A stretch of 64,000 nt of DNA from Pseudomonas sp. GM48 (GTDB taxonomy: Bacteria > Pseudomonadota > Gammaproteobacteria > Pseudomonadales > Pseudomonadaceae), in contig NZ_AKJM01000059.1 of the NCBI RefSeq assembly GCF_000282335.1, forward strand, positions 16,750 to 80,749, in the 5' to 3' direction. Position numbers and translations under genes: made by a program. Below, piece by piece: positions 18,753 to 27,799 of this stretch. Numbering within the stretch: position 1 is the stretch's first letter; each line of letters starts with the position of its first letter. The notes below the pieces were generated by a model. It ran no database searches and had not been told where the DNA came from. It was given only the letters and a program-made list of their open reading frames with translations.

Positions 18753-19187
18753 TCAGGCGATCGCGGTCAGCGATGCTCGATAGAACGGCAGGATCAGGTC
18801 CCGTGTCAATGGTGCCAGGCTGACACCGCCATCGGTGGCCGGGTCGATCCAGAGTACTTCTTCGATCTCCGCCGCCGGTGTCACGTCGGCATCGATGTTC
18901 AACTGAAAAATCTCGGCGTGTACGACAAAACCCGGCTCGTTGGCCGCCGGTGCCGAGAAGGGACCGAGGTAAACGGCCTGCGCCGGATCGATGTCCAGAC
19001 CCAACTCTTCTTCCAGCTCACGGGCCAGCGCATGAACCGGCAGCTCGTGAGGCTCAATCTTGCCACCCGGCTGCATGAACGCCGTGGTGCCGCGCTTGCG
19101 CACCAGCAACGTGCGGCCATCGGGGTCGATCAACAAAGCGGCGGCGATGCGAATAGTGCCGGAGACTGGCATGGAAAGGGTCGACAT
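18753..19187 (-). CDS. NUDIX hydrolase
   Basis: A 144-residue NUDIX protein. The complete box G-x5-E-x7-REL-x-EE-x-GL runs from Gly42 to Leu64 (GKIEPHELPVHALARELEEE then LGL), so metal-dependent pyrophosphohydrolase activity on a nucleoside diphosphate derivative is expected. Start ATG 19187 has AAGG about 10 bases upstream. First gene of a probable NUDIX-LysE-GNAT unit. Confidence 0.9.
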   Translation of the reverse strand: MSTLSMPVSGTIRIAAALLIDPDGRTLLVRKRGTTAFMQPGGKIEPHELPVHALARELEEELGLDIDPAQAVYLGPFSAPAANEPGFVVHAEIFQLNIDADVTPAAEIEEVLWIDPATDGGVSLAPLTRDLILPFYRASLTAIA

Positions 19188-19235
19188 AAACAGAAGGCCT
19201 TTGACTCAAAAACGCTAAGGATCACATGTCCGCCC

Positions 19236-19322
19236 TGTAGGAGCGAGCTTGCTCGCGAAAACGCATAAAACCAGATGCCCATCGGCGCACTCAGATTTAT
19301 CGCGAGAAAACCCGCCCCTACA
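19236..19322. repeat. REP doublet with a degenerate right arm
   Basis: Left arm TGTAGGAGCGAGCTTGCTCG is perfect; the right arm TCGCGAGAAAACCCGCCCCT carries several substitutions. Confidence 0.75.
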
Positions 19323-19338
19323 GTAGTTAACGCAATCT

Positions 19339-19470
19339 GTAGCAGCTGGCGTAGCCTGCGTCCGGCTGCGCAGCAGTCGTAAAATCAGAGCTCGCGGTAC
19401 GTCAGAGAGATCGTGCAAACCGGATTTACGACTGCTGCGCAGCCGGACGCAGCCTTCGGCAGCTGCTACG
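19339..19470. repeat. inverted repeat of a second Pseudomonas intergenic family
   Basis: TGTAGCAGCTGGCGTAGCCT leading to GCGTCCGGCTGCGCAGCAGT (19339-19380) is repeated inverted at 19425-19470, arms of about 45 bases with few mismatches and a 40-base spacer. It is unlike the GAGCgrGC REP type. Located after the convergent ends of no gene pair: it sits between the NUDIX promoter side and the end of the permease gene. Confidence 0.75.
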
Positions 19471-19511
19471 AGGAAGACGTAGCGTCCGGGTTCTAGCGCC
19501 TACAGTTTCCT

Positions 19512-20837
19512 TTATGCAGCTTCCTGGAAATCCATCTCCGGCGGCTGCCGACGGAAACCGCCGGTCAACACCGCCAGGTACACCACGCCAATCGCCAGCC
19601 AGCTCAATCCCAGATAAACCGCCAGATGATCGAGGCTGACCATCAGCCACAAATCCGCTGCCAGGCCAATGAACGGGAACAGCAGGAACAGCACCAGTTC
19701 ACGCAGGCCTTTCTTCTCGCCACCGATCCAGTAATGGAAGATCACCGACAGGTTAACCAGACTGAACGCCAGGAACGCGCCGAAATTGATGAACGAGGTC
19801 GAGGTGGTGACGTCCAGTTTCAGCGCCAGCAATGCCACCACCGCGCACAGCAGGATGCTGTTGATCGGCGTGCCGAAGCGTTCGTGCAAGGTGCCGAAAA
19901 ACGCTTTCGGCAGCACGCCGTCACGGCCCATGGCATACAGCAGCCGCGAACCGCTGGCCTGGGCCGACAGGCCCGAGGCGAACTGGCCGACGATCAGGCC
20001 GATGAGGAAGATCGAGACGAACAGGTCACCGCCGATGTTGCGGGCAATTTCATAGGCCGCCGAGTCGACACTCTCGAACTGGAACGACGGATGGGCGATC
20101 TGCACGAAGTACGACACGCCGACGAAAATCAGCCCGCCGATCAGGGTGATCAGCATGATCGCCCGGGGAATGGTGCGGCGTGGATCACGGGTTTCTTCGG
20201 TCAGGGTGCTGACCGCGTCGAAACCGAGGAACGAGTAGCAGGCAATGGCCGCGCCGCTCATGATCAACGGCATCTGCATGTCGCCATTGAAGAACGGTTT
20301 GATCGACCACAACGGCGTGCTCGCATCACCACCGACGTAATGCACGCACAACGCGACGAAGGCGATCAACACCAGGAACTGCACCAGCATCAGCAACGCA
20401 TTGATGCCGTTGGCCAGTTTCAGGCCGACGATATTGATCGCGCTGGTGATGCCGATAAACGCCAGCACCCAGATCCACTGCGGCACGGCCGGGAATGCGG
20501 AGTTGAGGTAGGCCGCGCCGATCAGCCAGATCGCCATGGGCAGGAACAGGTAATCGAGCAGCACCGCCCAACCGGCGATGAATCCGAGTTTCGGGCTGAT
20601 GGCCTTGCGCACGTAGCTGTAGGCCGAGCCGGCCACCGGGAACGCCGAGGCCATGCGCCCGTAGCTCATGGCGGTGAAGAACATCGCCACCAGTGCCGCA
20701 AGGTACGCGGCCGGCACCATGCCGGCGGTGGATTGAGCGAGGATGCCAAAGGTGCCGAGCACAATGATCGGCGTCATGTAGGCAATGCCAAACAGCACCA
20801 CCGACCCCAGTGACAGGGTGCGTTGCAAACGAGCCAT
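19512..20837 (-). CDS. APC-family transporter, PuuP-like (putrescine importer type)
   Basis: Inner-membrane permease of 441 residues with about twelve hydrophobic segments. It closely resembles E. coli PuuP along its length: GIAYMTPIIVLGTFGILAQS, FTAMSYGRMASAFPVAGSAY, GWAVLLDYLFLPMAIWLIGA, SFLGFDAVSTLTEETRDPRR and LASGSRLLY-like QASGSRLLYAMGRDGVLP. Start ATG 20837 has GGAG ten bases upstream. It lies downstream of a nitrilase-family gene on the same strand across a REP doublet, with a divergent LuxR regulator beyond, suggesting uptake of an amine or amino acid whose nitrogen is processed by the amidohydrolase. Confidence 0.85.
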   Translation of the reverse strand: MARLQRTLSLGSVVLFGIAYMTPIIVLGTFGILAQSTAGMVPAAYLAALVAMFFTAMSYGRMASAFPVAGSAYSYVRKAISPKLGFIAGWAVLLDYLFLPMAIWLIGAAYLNSAFPAVPQWIWVLAFIGITSAINIVGLKLANGINALLMLVQFLVLIAFVALCVHYVGGDASTPLWSIKPFFNGDMQMPLIMSGAAIACYSFLGFDAVSTLTEETRDPRRTIPRAIMLITLIGGLIFVGVSYFVQIAHPSFQFESVDSAAYEIARNIGGDLFVSIFLIGLIVGQFASGLSAQASGSRLLYAMGRDGVLPKAFFGTLHERFGTPINSILLCAVVALLALKLDVTTSTSFINFGAFLAFSLVNLSVIFHYWIGGEKKGLRELVLFLLFPFIGLAADLWLMVSLDHLAVYLGLSWLAIGVVYLAVLTGGFRRQPPEMDFQEAA

Positions 20838-20943
20838 GAGCGACTACTCCGGAATTATTAGATTTATGGCAGAGCCGAGTTCGGCGCAAATTACGGGTGT
20901 TGCGTTGTTGTTCTTCGGTGAATGATCAAGCAGGTGTGTTGTT

Positions 20944-21042
20944 TGTGCCGGCCTCTTCGCGAGCAAGCCCGCTCCCACAGGGGATCTCGGGTGTTCACAA
21001 GGCCAATGTGGGAGCGGGCTTGCTCGCGAAGGGGCCGGCACC
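20944..21042. repeat. REP doublet with extended arms
   Basis: Arms TTCGCGAGCAAGCCCGCTCC and GGAGCGGGCTTGCTCGCGAA; the symmetry extends outward through GTGCCGGCC and GGCCGGCAC (about 20946-20954 and 21033-21041). Sits between the nitrilase and permease genes, so it is transcribed within that unit. Confidence 0.9.
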
Positions 21043-21060
21043 AGCCACACAGAATCCGGA

Positions 21061-21882
21061 TCAGCTCTTGGGAATCAGCAGCTCGCGCAACCCGCAGGCC
21101 CGCTCAACCACCTCTCCCGGCAACTTCAGCCGCTGATCATCCAGGTACCGATAATCCTGACGCGCCGCCGTCAGCTGATTCAGGTCCAGCTCGACCGCAA
21201 ACTGCCCTTCCTCGCGCCCAGCTTCGAACAACAAGGTGCCCAGCGGATCGACCAATGCGCTGCCGCCGGCAAACAGCAAACCACCGTCACCCGCTTCCAC
21301 CCGGTTGACCATCAGCGCAAACGCCTGGTTTTCCTGGGCGCGGGCCATGATCGCGGTGCGGTGGGTCGGGCCATACGGGTCCATGTTGCCGTTGGTGACA
21401 ATCAACAGTTCGGCACCCAGTTGCGCCAGGGCGCGGGCGCTTTCGGGGAATTCGATGTCGTAGCAAATCAGCAGGCCCACGCGCACGCCGTTCCACAAAC
21501 AGGTGGCGTAGCGATCGCCCGCCTCGTAGACACCACGGTCCGAGGCCCACAAGTGAGTCTTGCGGTACTTCAGCGCGATGCCTTCGGGGGTGATCAGCAA
21601 CGTGGTGTTGTAGAAACGGCCGTTGTCGTTTTCGGCCATGCCAATGGCCACCGCGATATTGCGCTGGCGGGCGGCGGCGAGCACCGCACTGACGGACGGT
21701 CCGTCCAGCGGCTCGGCCACCTCGGCCACGGACTCGGCCGAAGGGAAACCCATCAAATGGCCTTCAGGGAACATGATCAGCTGCGTGTCGGCTGCGCACT
21801 CGGCAATCGCCGCCAGGGTGCGTTCGAGGTTGTAAGCCGTGTCATTGTCACGACCTGCCAATTGGGCGAGTTCGACCTTCAT
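21061..21882 (-). CDS. carbon-nitrogen hydrolase (nitrilase superfamily)
   Basis: A 273-residue nitrilase-fold amidohydrolase. Catalytic triad Glu40 (MFPEG), Lys108 (YRKTHLW) and Cys140 (LLICYDIEFPE) is complete. Cys followed by YDIEFPE is typical of omega-amidase/N-carbamoylputrescine-like and R-amidase branches. Cytoplasmic, no signal. AAGGA lies five bases before ATG 21882. Divergent from the LuxR regulator gene with 124 bases between; same strand as the PuuP-like importer, hinting at amine or amide catabolism. Confidence 0.9.
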   Translation of the reverse strand: MKVELAQLAGRDNDTAYNLERTLAAIAECAADTQLIMFPEGHLMGFPSAESVAEVAEPLDGPSVSAVLAAARQRNIAVAIGMAENDNGRFYNTTLLITPEGIALKYRKTHLWASDRGVYEAGDRYATCLWNGVRVGLLICYDIEFPESARALAQLGAELLIVTNGNMDPYGPTHRTAIMARAQENQAFALMVNRVEAGDGGLLFAGGSALVDPLGTLLFEAGREEGQFAVELDLNQLTAARQDYRYLDDQRLKLPGEVVERACGLRELLIPKS

Positions 21883-22006
21883 CGGTATTCCTTGTTATGG
21901 GCCGGGCGGCAGAAAGATTGCCCGGTCGGTGTCTGTGCGCCAGTATGCGCAGCAAGCAACCGGGCGGGGAATCACGCCGCTGGGGTAACACGATAGGGGT
22001 AGATGC

Positions 22007-22807
22007 ATGACACTCTCGTTGGACGACATCGCCTGGCACCGCTCGGTGGGGCAACTGATCGACGCCCTGGACAAGCCCAATTTCTGGACCCAGCTGGTGC
22101 GTTTGCTGGATCAGTACGTGTCCTTCGACAGCTGGGTGGCCCTGCTTTTCAGCGCCGATCAGCGCCCGCAGGTATTCGCCGAATGCCCCGGAGAGGACGG
22201 CAGCCCCGACCAGTTGTTCCAGGATTACCTGCGCGGCCTGTATCTGCTCGACCCGTTCTACATCGCCTGCCGCGAGCAGTCGCGCACCGGGCTGTATCGC
22301 CTGTCGGAAGTCGCCCCGGAACACTTCGAGCTGACCGAGTATTACCAGCGCTACTTTCGTCTGAATGTGGTGGCCGACGAAATCCAGTTCAATTGTCAGC
22401 TCGAAGGTGACCGCACGCTGTGCCTGTCACTGGGCAGCACGCAGCGCTTCAGCGGCCAGCAGATCGCCTTGTTGTCGTTGATCCAGCCGTGGGTGCTCGG
22501 TTTGTTGCGCCAGCGTCTACCCTATGAGATCAACGAAGTCGTGGCCCTGGCCCCCGCACCACCGCAAGCCGATTGGCGGGTACAACTGGAAGCTTCGGTG
22601 CAGCAACTCAAGGGCGCGCAGTTGACCGCCCGGGAACTGGATGTCGGGCGTTTGATGCTCAGCGGTTGCTCCAGTAAAGAAATCGCCCGTAAGCTGGAAA
22701 TCTCGGTCGAAACCGTGAAAGTCCATAAGAAACACATGTACAGCAAGCTGGGGATCAAGTCCCAGTCCGAGCTGTTTTCGATTTTTTTGCAGGCACAAAA
22801 TGCCTGA
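22007..22807 (+). CDS. LuxR-family transcriptional regulator
   Basis: A 266-residue regulator with a C-terminal LuxR helix-turn-helix (LTARELDVGRLMLSGCSSKE, IARKLEISVETVKVHKKHMY, SKLGIKSQSELF). The N-terminal 190 residues have no receiver domain and no recognised sensor signature; they may bind a small ligand. Start ATG 22007 with AGGGG about ten bases upstream. Divergent from the nitrilase gene, which is the likely target together with the PuuP-like permease. Confidence 0.88.
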   Translation: MTLSLDDIAWHRSVGQLIDALDKPNFWTQLVRLLDQYVSFDSWVALLFSADQRPQVFAECPGEDGSPDQLFQDYLRGLYLLDPFYIACREQSRTGLYRLSEVAPEHFELTEYYQRYFRLNVVADEIQFNCQLEGDRTLCLSLGSTQRFSGQQIALLSLIQPWVLGLLRQRLPYEINEVVALAPAPPQADWRVQLEASVQQLKGAQLTARELDVGRLMLSGCSSKEIARKLEISVETVKVHKKHMYSKLGIKSQSELFSIFLQAQNA

Positions 22808-22830
22808 CAACCATTAAGGCAGGAGAACTT

Positions 22831-22963
22831 TGTGGCGAGGGAGCTTGCTCCCGCTGGATCGCGAAGCGGTCCCAGGACAATCACCACGTTCAGTCAGACA
22901 AAACCCGTCAGCAGGTTTTTGCGACTGCTGCGCAGTCGAGCGGGAGCAAGCTCCCTCGCCACA
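22831..22963. repeat. REP doublet, GAGGGAGCTTGCTCCCGC family
   Basis: Arms TGTGGCGAGGGAGCTTGCTC and GAGCAAGCTCCCTCGCCACA. This is the type that also flanks the RAYT gene at 31 kb. Confidence 0.92.
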
Positions 22964-23011
22964 AAAGCTGCCATGACACCGAATAATTGAGTCCGAACCC
23001 AAGGAAACCGT

Positions 23012-24631
23012 ATGAGCCTGTCACTCCTGAGCCGCTACGCCTTCTTTGCCGTCTGCGTGATTTTCACCTTCGCCAGCCTGCCATTTCTTGACTATGACTG
23101 GGTCTGGCCGATCACCGCCGTCACCGGCGTCCTCAGTCTGATCGGCCTGTTTGATCTGCTGCAAGTTCCCCACGCGGTGCGCCGTAATTACCCGATCCTC
23201 GGCAATATCCGCTATCTGGTCGAAGGCATCCGCCCGGAAATCCGCCAGTACCTGCTCGAATCCGACAGCGACGCCCTGCCCTTTTCCCGGGCCCAGCGTT
23301 CGCTGGTCTATTCCCGGGCCAAGAATGAAACCGCCGACAAACCCTTCGGCACGCTGATTGACGTGTATCAGTCGGGTTTCGAATTCATCGGCCATTCCAT
23401 GCGCCCGGCGCCGTTGAGCGACCCGAGCAGTTTCCGGGTGACGGTCGGCGGCCCGCAGTGCACCCAGCCGTATTCGGCGTCGGTGTTCAACATTTCAGCC
23501 ATGAGCTTCGGCTCGCTCAGCGCCAACGCCATCCGCGCCTTGAACCAGGGCGCCAAGCTCGGCAATTTCGCCCATGACACCGGCGAAGGCAGCATCAGCC
23601 CCTATCACCGGGAACACGGTGGCGACCTGACCTGGGAACTGGGCAGCGGCTATTTCGGTTGCCGCACCAGCGACGGGCGTTTCGACCCGGAACGCTTCGC
23701 GGCGCAAGCCCGGACGCCGCAGGTGCGGATGATCGAAATCAAGATGAGCCAAGGCGCGAAACCGGGCCACGGCGGGATCCTGCCCAAACACAAGGTCACC
23801 AAAGAGATCGCCGAAACCCGCGGCATCCTGATGGGCGAAGACTGCGTATCACCGTCGCGTCACAGCGCGTTTTCCACGCCCATCGAAATGATGCATTTCA
23901 TCGCGCAACTGCGTGAACTGTCCGGTGGCAAACCGGTGGGGTTCAAGTTCTGCCTCGGCCATCCGTGGGAGTTCATGGGCATTGCCAAGGCCATGCTCGA
24001 GACTGGCATCCTCCCGGACTTCATCGTGGTGGATGGCAAGGAAGGCGGCACCGGCGCGGCGCCTGTGGAGTTCACCGACCACATCGGCGTGCCGATGCGC
24101 GAGGGCCTGTTGTTCGTGCACAACACCCTGGTGGGCCTGAACCTGCGGGACAAGATCAAACTCGGCGCCAGCGGCAAGATTGTCAGCGCCTTCGACATCG
24201 CCAGTGTGCTGGCCATCGGCGCCGACTGGGCCAACTCGGCGCGCGGCTTCATGTTCGCCATCGGTTGCATCCAGTCGCAGAGCTGCCACACCAACAAATG
24301 TCCGACCGGCGTCGCCACCCAGGACCCCCTGCGCCAACGCGCGCTGGTGGTGCCGGACAAGGCCCAGCGCGTATTCAACTTCCATCGCAGCACGCTCAAG
24401 GCTTTGGCGGAAATGCTCGCCGCCGCCGGCCTCGAACATCCGTCGCAGTTGTCCGCCAAGCACCTGGTGCGGCGCATGTCGGCGACCGAGATCAAGCTGT
24501 TCTCGCAGTTGCACGTATTCCTCAAACCCGGCGAGCTGCTGACCGGTGAAGTGAATGGCGAGTTCTACTCACGAATGTGGCAGATGGCGCGGGCGGACAG
24601 TTTTGAGCCCAATGAAGTGGCCGCCGCCTGA
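23012..24631 (+). CDS. FMN-binding glutamate synthase-family protein
   Basis: A 539-residue protein corresponding to the FMN/iron-sulfur synthase domain of GltB without the amidotransferase domain. Residues 1-60 contain two hydrophobic segments, so it is probably anchored in the inner membrane. Catalytic barrel landmarks: FNISAMSFGSLSANAIRALN, GSGYFGCR, VRMIEIKMSQGAKPGHGG, DFIVVDGKEGGTGAAP and the cluster-binding GCIQSQSCHTNKCPTGVATQ with three cysteines for a 3Fe-4S centre. The exact reaction of these stand-alone proteins is not established. Monocistronic by spacing. Confidence 0.88.
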   Translation: MSLSLLSRYAFFAVCVIFTFASLPFLDYDWVWPITAVTGVLSLIGLFDLLQVPHAVRRNYPILGNIRYLVEGIRPEIRQYLLESDSDALPFSRAQRSLVYSRAKNETADKPFGTLIDVYQSGFEFIGHSMRPAPLSDPSSFRVTVGGPQCTQPYSASVFNISAMSFGSLSANAIRALNQGAKLGNFAHDTGEGSISPYHREHGGDLTWELGSGYFGCRTSDGRFDPERFAAQARTPQVRMIEIKMSQGAKPGHGGILPKHKVTKEIAETRGILMGEDCVSPSRHSAFSTPIEMMHFIAQLRELSGGKPVGFKFCLGHPWEFMGIAKAMLETGILPDFIVVDGKEGGTGAAPVEFTDHIGVPMREGLLFVHNTLVGLNLRDKIKLGASGKIVSAFDIASVLAIGADWANSARGFMFAIGCIQSQSCHTNKCPTGVATQDPLRQRALVVPDKAQRVFNFHRSTLKALAEMLAAAGLEHPSQLSAKHLVRRMSATEIKLFSQLHVFLKPGELLTGEVNGEFYSRMWQMARADSFEPNEVAAA

Positions 24632-24664
24632 CGTTGGCTCCAGCGCTGAAGGTTCGGGACGACT

Positions 24665-26218
24665 TCAGCGCTCGCCGTCGAGTATAAACAGACGCGCCTC
24701 GACTTCCTCTCCCTTGAGGGTCTGCGTCTGTTTCCATCCCTTGGGAAATGTCACGACCTTTTCCGGCCGGGGCCTGCCGGTCACCCACCAGACTCTTTTG
24801 GAACTGAGTTTTACTGTTGCGACATTGTCGAAAAAAATCCAGTCCAACGTCTGAGGGATAAGAAGCCAGCCGCCATAGTTGAAGGGGCCGTCGGAAGCTC
24901 CTGTCGGTAATCGGGCGATGTAAAGCCTCGGCTGGATACCCGTGGTGTTGTAGTAGTGGAACGGCAAATACCAGTACAGGCCGTCAATGACCAACTCGTC
25001 GCCTGCCTCGGCCTCCCTCTTGATGCCATCTGCCAACATGTCCAGCCTGGCCATCTTACGAATGAAGGTTCCGTTCAGCCCGTCTTCCTGCGAATACACT
25101 TTCTGCAGTCCATGTATTTCCCCTGCAACAAACACGCTCAAGCAGAGTAGTGCAATCACAGGACGTCGTTCAGCCAACCGATCCAGCACAACGGCGACGA
25201 ACAAAGGCAAACCGGCTGCGGCAAACACCAGGTACCTGGGAACGAAGATCGGAACGGCCAATGACAAGAAAAATGCCGTGATGAGCGGTACGAAGAAGTA
25301 GCCGATGACCAGCACGGTCGAGCGGCGGTCGGTGCGCCTATACCGCCACGCCATCACACAACAGGCAATCACCACCGCCGAGACAATCAGCGTGCCCCAC
25401 AACCCGCCCTCCGTGGTTGATATCATCGCCGCACATTGCGCGATAAAGCTCGGCAACATGTCCCATGTGGTCGGCGAAATCCATTCAAGTCCTTGCATTT
25501 TCCACGTCTGGTCCATCAGATGCGGCAACCAGGGCGAATACAGCACGACAATCGCGACATTGACCAGCAGCCACTTGCGCACAGGCAACGATGCTGACTT
25601 GCCACTGCCAGGTCCCGCCCAATACAGCCAATGCACCAGCACACCGAGCGCTGCAAAGTAGTGTGTGTAGAAAGCCGCTGTCATCAGCAGTACGTACATC
25701 ACGGGATAGCGTTTGAGTTGCGGCTGCCGACGCCAGTAAACCAGTGCAACCGTAGCGGCCATCAGCCAGAAACCGACGAGCGTGTACATGCGCACTTCCT
25801 GGCTGTAACGAACCGTGATCGGCAGCAACACCAGCAAAACTCCGGCGATACAGGCCGCTCTTCGCGTGGCGAGCAGACTCATCAGTTTGATACAGAGCAG
25901 CACCGTGCCCACATCTGCCACGGCGCTCAGGCCGCGCACAGCCACCACACTGGCGCCAAACAGCATCGTCCAGTAATGAAGAATCACGTAATACAACGGT
26001 GGATGAACGTCTCCCGCCGTGGTGGACCAGATCAATGCCGGCGAACGCTCGCTCAGCATCAGGCTATAGCCTTCGTCGTACCAGATGATCGGGACTGAAA
26101 TTCCGTGAAATCGAACGATCAGGGCCAGGGTGAGCAACGCCAGCACAGTCGATGGATAGACGGCCTGACGCCACTGACGCACCTGAACATCCTCGGCCAG
26201 GCGCCCCATCGTGTTCAT
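24665..26218 (-). CDS. membrane glycosyltransferase of a gtr cassette (GT-C/GT39 type)
   Basis: A 517-residue polytopic membrane protein with about ten hydrophobic segments and a C-terminal soluble part of ~130 residues. The first periplasmic loop contains the GT-C signature: [20 protein letters not shown] and later [15 protein letters not shown], as in PMT/ArnT-like sugar transferases (DE metal/catalytic pair). It is the third gene of a gtrA-gtrB-X operon (four-base overlap with gtrB) and by analogy moves a lipid-linked sugar onto O-antigen in the periplasm. The sugar cannot be told from sequence. Base composition appears lower in GC than flanking core genes. Confidence 0.8.
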   Translation of the reverse strand: MNTMGRLAEDVQVRQWRQAVYPSTVLALLTLALIVRFHGISVPIIWYDEGYSLMLSERSPALIWSTTAGDVHPPLYYVILHYWTMLFGASVVAVRGLSAVADVGTVLLCIKLMSLLATRRAACIAGVLLVLLPITVRYSQEVRMYTLVGFWLMAATVALVYWRRQPQLKRYPVMYVLLMTAAFYTHYFAALGVLVHWLYWAGPGSGKSASLPVRKWLLVNVAIVVLYSPWLPHLMDQTWKMQGLEWISPTTWDMLPSFIAQCAAMISTTEGGLWGTLIVSAVVIACCVMAWRYRRTDRRSTVLVIGYFFVPLITAFFLSLAVPIFVPRYLVFAAAGLPLFVAVVLDRLAERRPVIALLCLSVFVAGEIHGLQKVYSQEDGLNGTFIRKMARLDMLADGIKREAEAGDELVIDGLYWYLPFHYYNTTGIQPRLYIARLPTGASDGPFNYGGWLLIPQTLDWIFFDNVATVKLSSKRVWWVTGRPRPEKVVTFPKGWKQTQTLKGEEVEARLFILDGER

Positions 26219-27180
26219 ACAATCCTCTTCAGCGAGGGTTTGTCGGCTGGCTCGTCACTGCTTTTGATGATGTCCTTGATGACATAGCGGGGCCGATGCT
26301 TGGACTCCATATAGATGCGCCCGATGTATTCACCGAGGATGCCGATGCCAATCAATTGAACGCCGCCCAGAAACAGAATCGCCGTCATCAGGGACGGATA
26401 CCCCGGGACATCGTTGCCGAACAGAATCTTGTCCAGAATCATGTAGGCCGCATACACAAGTGCCGCCAGCGAGATGATGCCGCCCACGTAGGACCAAACA
26501 CGCAACGGCACCGTGCTGAACGAGGTGATGCCTTCAAGTGCCAGGTTCCAGAGTTTCCAGATATTGAATTTGCTTTTGCCGGCGGCGCGTGGCGCACGAT
26601 CGTATTCAATGACTCGCGTATTGAATCCGGCCCATGACAGCACCCCCTTCATGAACAGCTGGTGCTCCGGCAGGCTCTTGATGACGTCAACGACTTTCCT
26701 GTCCATCAAGCGAAAATCACCGACATTTTCTTCGATGCGGGTCGAGGCAATCCGATTGAGCAGGTGGTAGAACAGGGCCGCGAAATGGCGTTTGAAATAA
26801 CCGTCGGCCGAACGGTTGCGGCGCTTGGCAAGCACCACGTCAGCGCCATCGGTCCACTCCTTGATTAGCCGGGAAATGACACTGACCGGGTCCTGCAAGT
26901 CCACATCCATCGGAATGACCGCATCACCGGTAGCAAATTCCAGCCCGGCAAACAGCGCAGGCTCCTTGCCGAAGTTGCGCGAAAAATTAATCAACAGCAC
27001 ATCGCTGTCCTGCCTAGCGATCGAGCCCGCCAGCAGTAAAGTGTGATCGGTGCTGCCGTCATTGATGAACAGGATTTCAACCTGATAGGGGCTTAGCGAG
27101 GGTTCCTGGCGAACAGCCTGGTAGAACAGGTCAATCGCCTGCTCCTCATTGAACACCGGAACAATCAACGAGACTTTCAT
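26215..27180 (-). CDS. gtrB: bactoprenol glycosyltransferase GtrB-like
   Basis: Family 2 glycosyltransferase of 321 residues that loads a sugar onto undecaprenyl phosphate. N-terminal GT-A domain: [56 protein letters not shown] (DxD-like). Two C-terminal membrane segments ([20 protein letters not shown] and [20 protein letters not shown]) followed by [18 protein letters not shown], the standard GtrB ending. Overlaps gtrA and the third gene by four bases each. Confidence 0.92.
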   Translation of the reverse strand: MKVSLIVPVFNEEQAIDLFYQAVRQEPSLSPYQVEILFINDGSTDHTLLLAGSIARQDSDVLLINFSRNFGKEPALFAGLEFATGDAVIPMDVDLQDPVSVISRLIKEWTDGADVVLAKRRNRSADGYFKRHFAALFYHLLNRIASTRIEENVGDFRLMDRKVVDVIKSLPEHQLFMKGVLSWAGFNTRVIEYDRAPRAAGKSKFNIWKLWNLALEGITSFSTVPLRVWSYVGGIISLAALVYAAYMILDKILFGNDVPGYPSLMTAILFLGGVQLIGIGILGEYIGRIYMESKHRPRYVIKDIIKSSDEPADKPSLKRIV

Positions 27181-27551
27181 GTGTCACGCTCGCGAAACAC
27201 TACGTATTTTGAATACAAAAAGCCGAGTACCAGACTCAATGCCGAAAACAGGGCCACGGTGAGCAAACCGTGCAATCGCCAGACGTCGCCCAAATGGCCG
27301 ACACCCAGGCTCAACGCTCCCATTCCCGAAACAAACATTAGATAACCAACGACCGAGACCCGGGTGGCGAAGGTAAATTGCGCGTTCATGTAGAAGGAGA
27401 ACGACGCAGCCACGCAGAAAGCCGCCAGGTTGCTGACCGCCTGGCTGAGGCCGGCTGCAACGCTCAACAGGAAAAAGATCTGCCAGTGAATCAGGGTGTT
27501 GGCGACCCCGATCACCGTGTAACTGGACAGCCCTTTCCACAACAGTCTCAT
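27177..27551 (-). CDS. gtrA: GtrA-family flippase
   Basis: A 124-residue membrane protein with four hydrophobic segments and the GtrA pattern: [19 protein letters not shown] near the start, [17 protein letters not shown], and the C-terminal [13 protein letters not shown]. It is thought to flip the undecaprenyl-linked sugar to the periplasm. First gene of the cassette; ATG 27551. Confidence 0.92.
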   Translation of the reverse strand: MRLLWKGLSSYTVIGVANTLIHWQIFFLLSVAAGLSQAVSNLAAFCVAASFSFYMNAQFTFATRVSVVGYLMFVSGMGALSLGVGHLGDVWRLHGLLTVALFSALSLVLGFLYSKYVVFRERDT

Positions 27552-27719
27552 GGGAGGTTCCCGCTTTTTAGAACGTTGCGCTCATTAGTATTTGAGCCTG
27601 TCTACTGTCACAAATCGCAGGTTTTTAGACCTTTCAGACCAGCGGTTTAGCCTCGGGGCAACGCCGGAGACATCCGGTAATATCCCGACTTTGCAATTGC
27701 CCGCGAATCAGTCCACCCT

Positions 27720-27751
27720 GCGCGCCGCCGCTTGGGCGCGCGGCCTTTTTT
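27720..27751 (+). terminator. strong hairpin with T-run in the gtrA-opgC gap
   Basis: GCGCGCC (27720-27726) pairs with GGCGCGC (27735-27741), followed by GGCC and six T (27746-27751): a textbook rho-independent terminator on the plus strand. No plus-strand gene lies upstream within the 168 bases after gtrA's start, so either a small RNA ends here or it attenuates opgC transcription. Confidence 0.6.
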
Positions 27752-27799
27752 GCGCCCGCGGCCAAGCCCATTTTCACCCGCAGTTACGAGTCTGCTGTC

